Positions 13,914 to 14,636 of a DNA stretch of 14,636 nt are shown here, piece by piece. The notes under the pieces are model-generated. The model was not told the origin of the DNA and ran no database searches. It worked only from the letters and a program-made list of their open reading frames with translations. Origin of the DNA: Sphingobacteriaceae bacterium (GTDB lineage: Bacteria; Bacteroidota; Bacteroidia; Sphingobacteriales; Sphingobacteriaceae); NCBI GenBank assembly GCA_947478315.1, contig CANJWF010000014.1, positions 1 through 14,636 of the forward strand. Reading direction: 5' to 3'. Every line of letters begins with the position of its first letter. The stretch's first letter is position 1. The translations under genes were made by a program, and so were the position numbers.

Positions 13914-14636
13914 TCAGTAAATGATAGTTAGAGAACCAGCGTATAGATTGTTTTTTGCCGACTTTGATTTAATTATATAATAATAAGTACCTATTGGTAA
14001 TAATTTATTGTTGTATTTACCATCCCAAGGCATAAGATAACCTTTGGAATGAAATACTTCTTCCCCGTAGCGATTAAATACTGACACTTCGCAATCTTGG
14101 TAAGCTAAATTAGCTTGAATAAAATCAATTTCCCACAAATCATTCATCCCATCTCCATTGGGAGAAAACGTATTTTTAGGATTTAAAATTCCTCCGTTAA
14201 TTAAAATATCAAATGATTGTTGTCCTCTACAATCATTGTTATCTACTATATCAACCGTATAAATAATTGGATTTTTCGGTTTCGTAATGATAGATATGGA
14301 AGAATCGCTGGAGAGCCATTGATTAGGTTGCCAACGAATGCTTTTGAGTATGCTTTTTTCTACTCCAATGATACGTAATTCGAGAGAATCTACTATGCCA
14401 GGGACAATTTCAAAATTATTATTGGAGCTTTCTACATGAAAAATGGGAGGAGTAACAACATTAATTGTACAAGTTATTTGATTGTAGCAATCGTAATTGG
14501 CATGTTTTATGCGGTAGGTTACCTCATTTTTGCCAATTAACGCATCTTTTGCTGAAAAATAAATGTTGTTTAACAAATATTTACTAGTAAAAGTTCCTCC
14601 TAAAGGTTGAATCATATTGTTCAAATTAAAAATAAC
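13914..14636 (-). CDS. Secreted protein with C-terminal type IX sorting (gliding motility) domain, partial
   Basis: The frame is open to the right window edge, so the 5' end is missing; the TTG at 14624 is not a real start. The visible part begins with a GGTF...KYLLNNIYFSAKDALIGKNEVTYRI...C...INVV unit, the repeated Ig/PKD-like pattern (GGxFxG...F.P..AG.G...VTY...C...ITV) of large Bacteroidota adhesins. A beta-rich segment follows. The last ~85 residues are the gliding-motility-associated C-terminal domain (CHU_C, TIGR04131): NTFSPNGDGMNDLWEI, CEVSVFNRYGEEVFHSKGY, PWDGKYNNKLLPIGTYYYII and a final strand ending LTIIY. This domain targets the protein through the type IX secretion system. It converges on the MbnH-like gene with a 20-nt gap, leaving little room for a terminator. 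Confidence 0.9.
   Translation of the reverse strand, partial: VIFNLNNMIQPLGGTFTSKYLLNNIYFSAKDALIGKNEVTYRIKHANYDCYNQITCTINVVTPPIFHVESSNNNFEIVPGIVDSLELRIIGVEKSILKSIRWQPNQWLSSDSSISIITKPKNPIIYTVDIVDNNDCRGQQSFDILINGGILNPKNTFSPNGDGMNDLWEIDFIQANLAYQDCEVSVFNRYGEEVFHSKGYLMPWDGKYNNKLLPIGTYYYIIKSKSAKNNLYAGSLTIIY

Overview
This AT-rich window comes from a member of the phylum Bacteroidota. The signs are a DUF5683 protein, an exported TM2 protein, the parA-parB-DUF5683-dapB-lepB gene order, a gliding-motility/type IX secretion C-terminal domain, MbnP-like lipoproteins, A-rich rather than Shine-Dalgarno leaders, and two promoter candidates of the TTG-N17/20-TAnnTTTG type. The sequence alone does not settle genus or family. 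No rRNA, tRNA, CRISPR array, transposase or integrase was seen.

Layout. (1) Positions 3-1570, plus strand: the C-terminal part of a metallophosphoesterase cut by the window edge, then a UbiA-like multi-pass membrane protein. (2) Positions 1653-9796, minus strand: a ten-gene co-directional run read from right to left: parA, parB, DUF5683 protein, dapB, lepB, a LolA-like protein, an exported YidD-like protein, two TPR proteins with hydrophobic C-terminal hairpins, and a TM2 protein. Several junctions are tight or overlapping (parA/parB by 4 nt, LolA-like/YidD-like by 20 nt, the TPR pair by 74 nt). An 11-bp inverted repeat separates this run from the convergent UbiA-like gene. (3) Positions 9840-13893, plus strand, divergent from parA: a conserved-looking hypothetical protein, then a metal-flavoured locus of a Cys-rich exported small protein, a beta-barrel with a CCNACGCG start, an MbnP-like lipoprotein and an MbnH-like diheme lipoprotein. 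(4) Positions 13914-14636, minus strand: the C-terminus of a large secreted protein ending in a type IX sorting domain.

How the genes may work together. The minus-strand run joins chromosome partitioning (ParA/ParB), lysine/diaminopimelate synthesis (DapB) and envelope biogenesis (signal peptidase I, LolA-like, YidD-like). Four of its exported proteins share one short motif at the head of a hydrophobic hairpin, which suggests a common envelope job. In the plus-strand locus the WxW-bearing MbnP-like lipoprotein and the diheme enzyme resemble the methanobactin-associated MbnP/MbnH pair, in which the diheme protein converts a tryptophan to kynurenine to complete a copper site. The two small or barrel Cys-rich neighbours could form a surface copper-handling unit with them.

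The most unusual non-coding signal is a family of intergenic hairpin repeats. Two copies (3830-3899 and 7085-7156) lie in opposite orientation with 57 of 59 core positions identical. Shorter or decayed copies lie at 7213-7260, 7019-7075 and 7961-8052.
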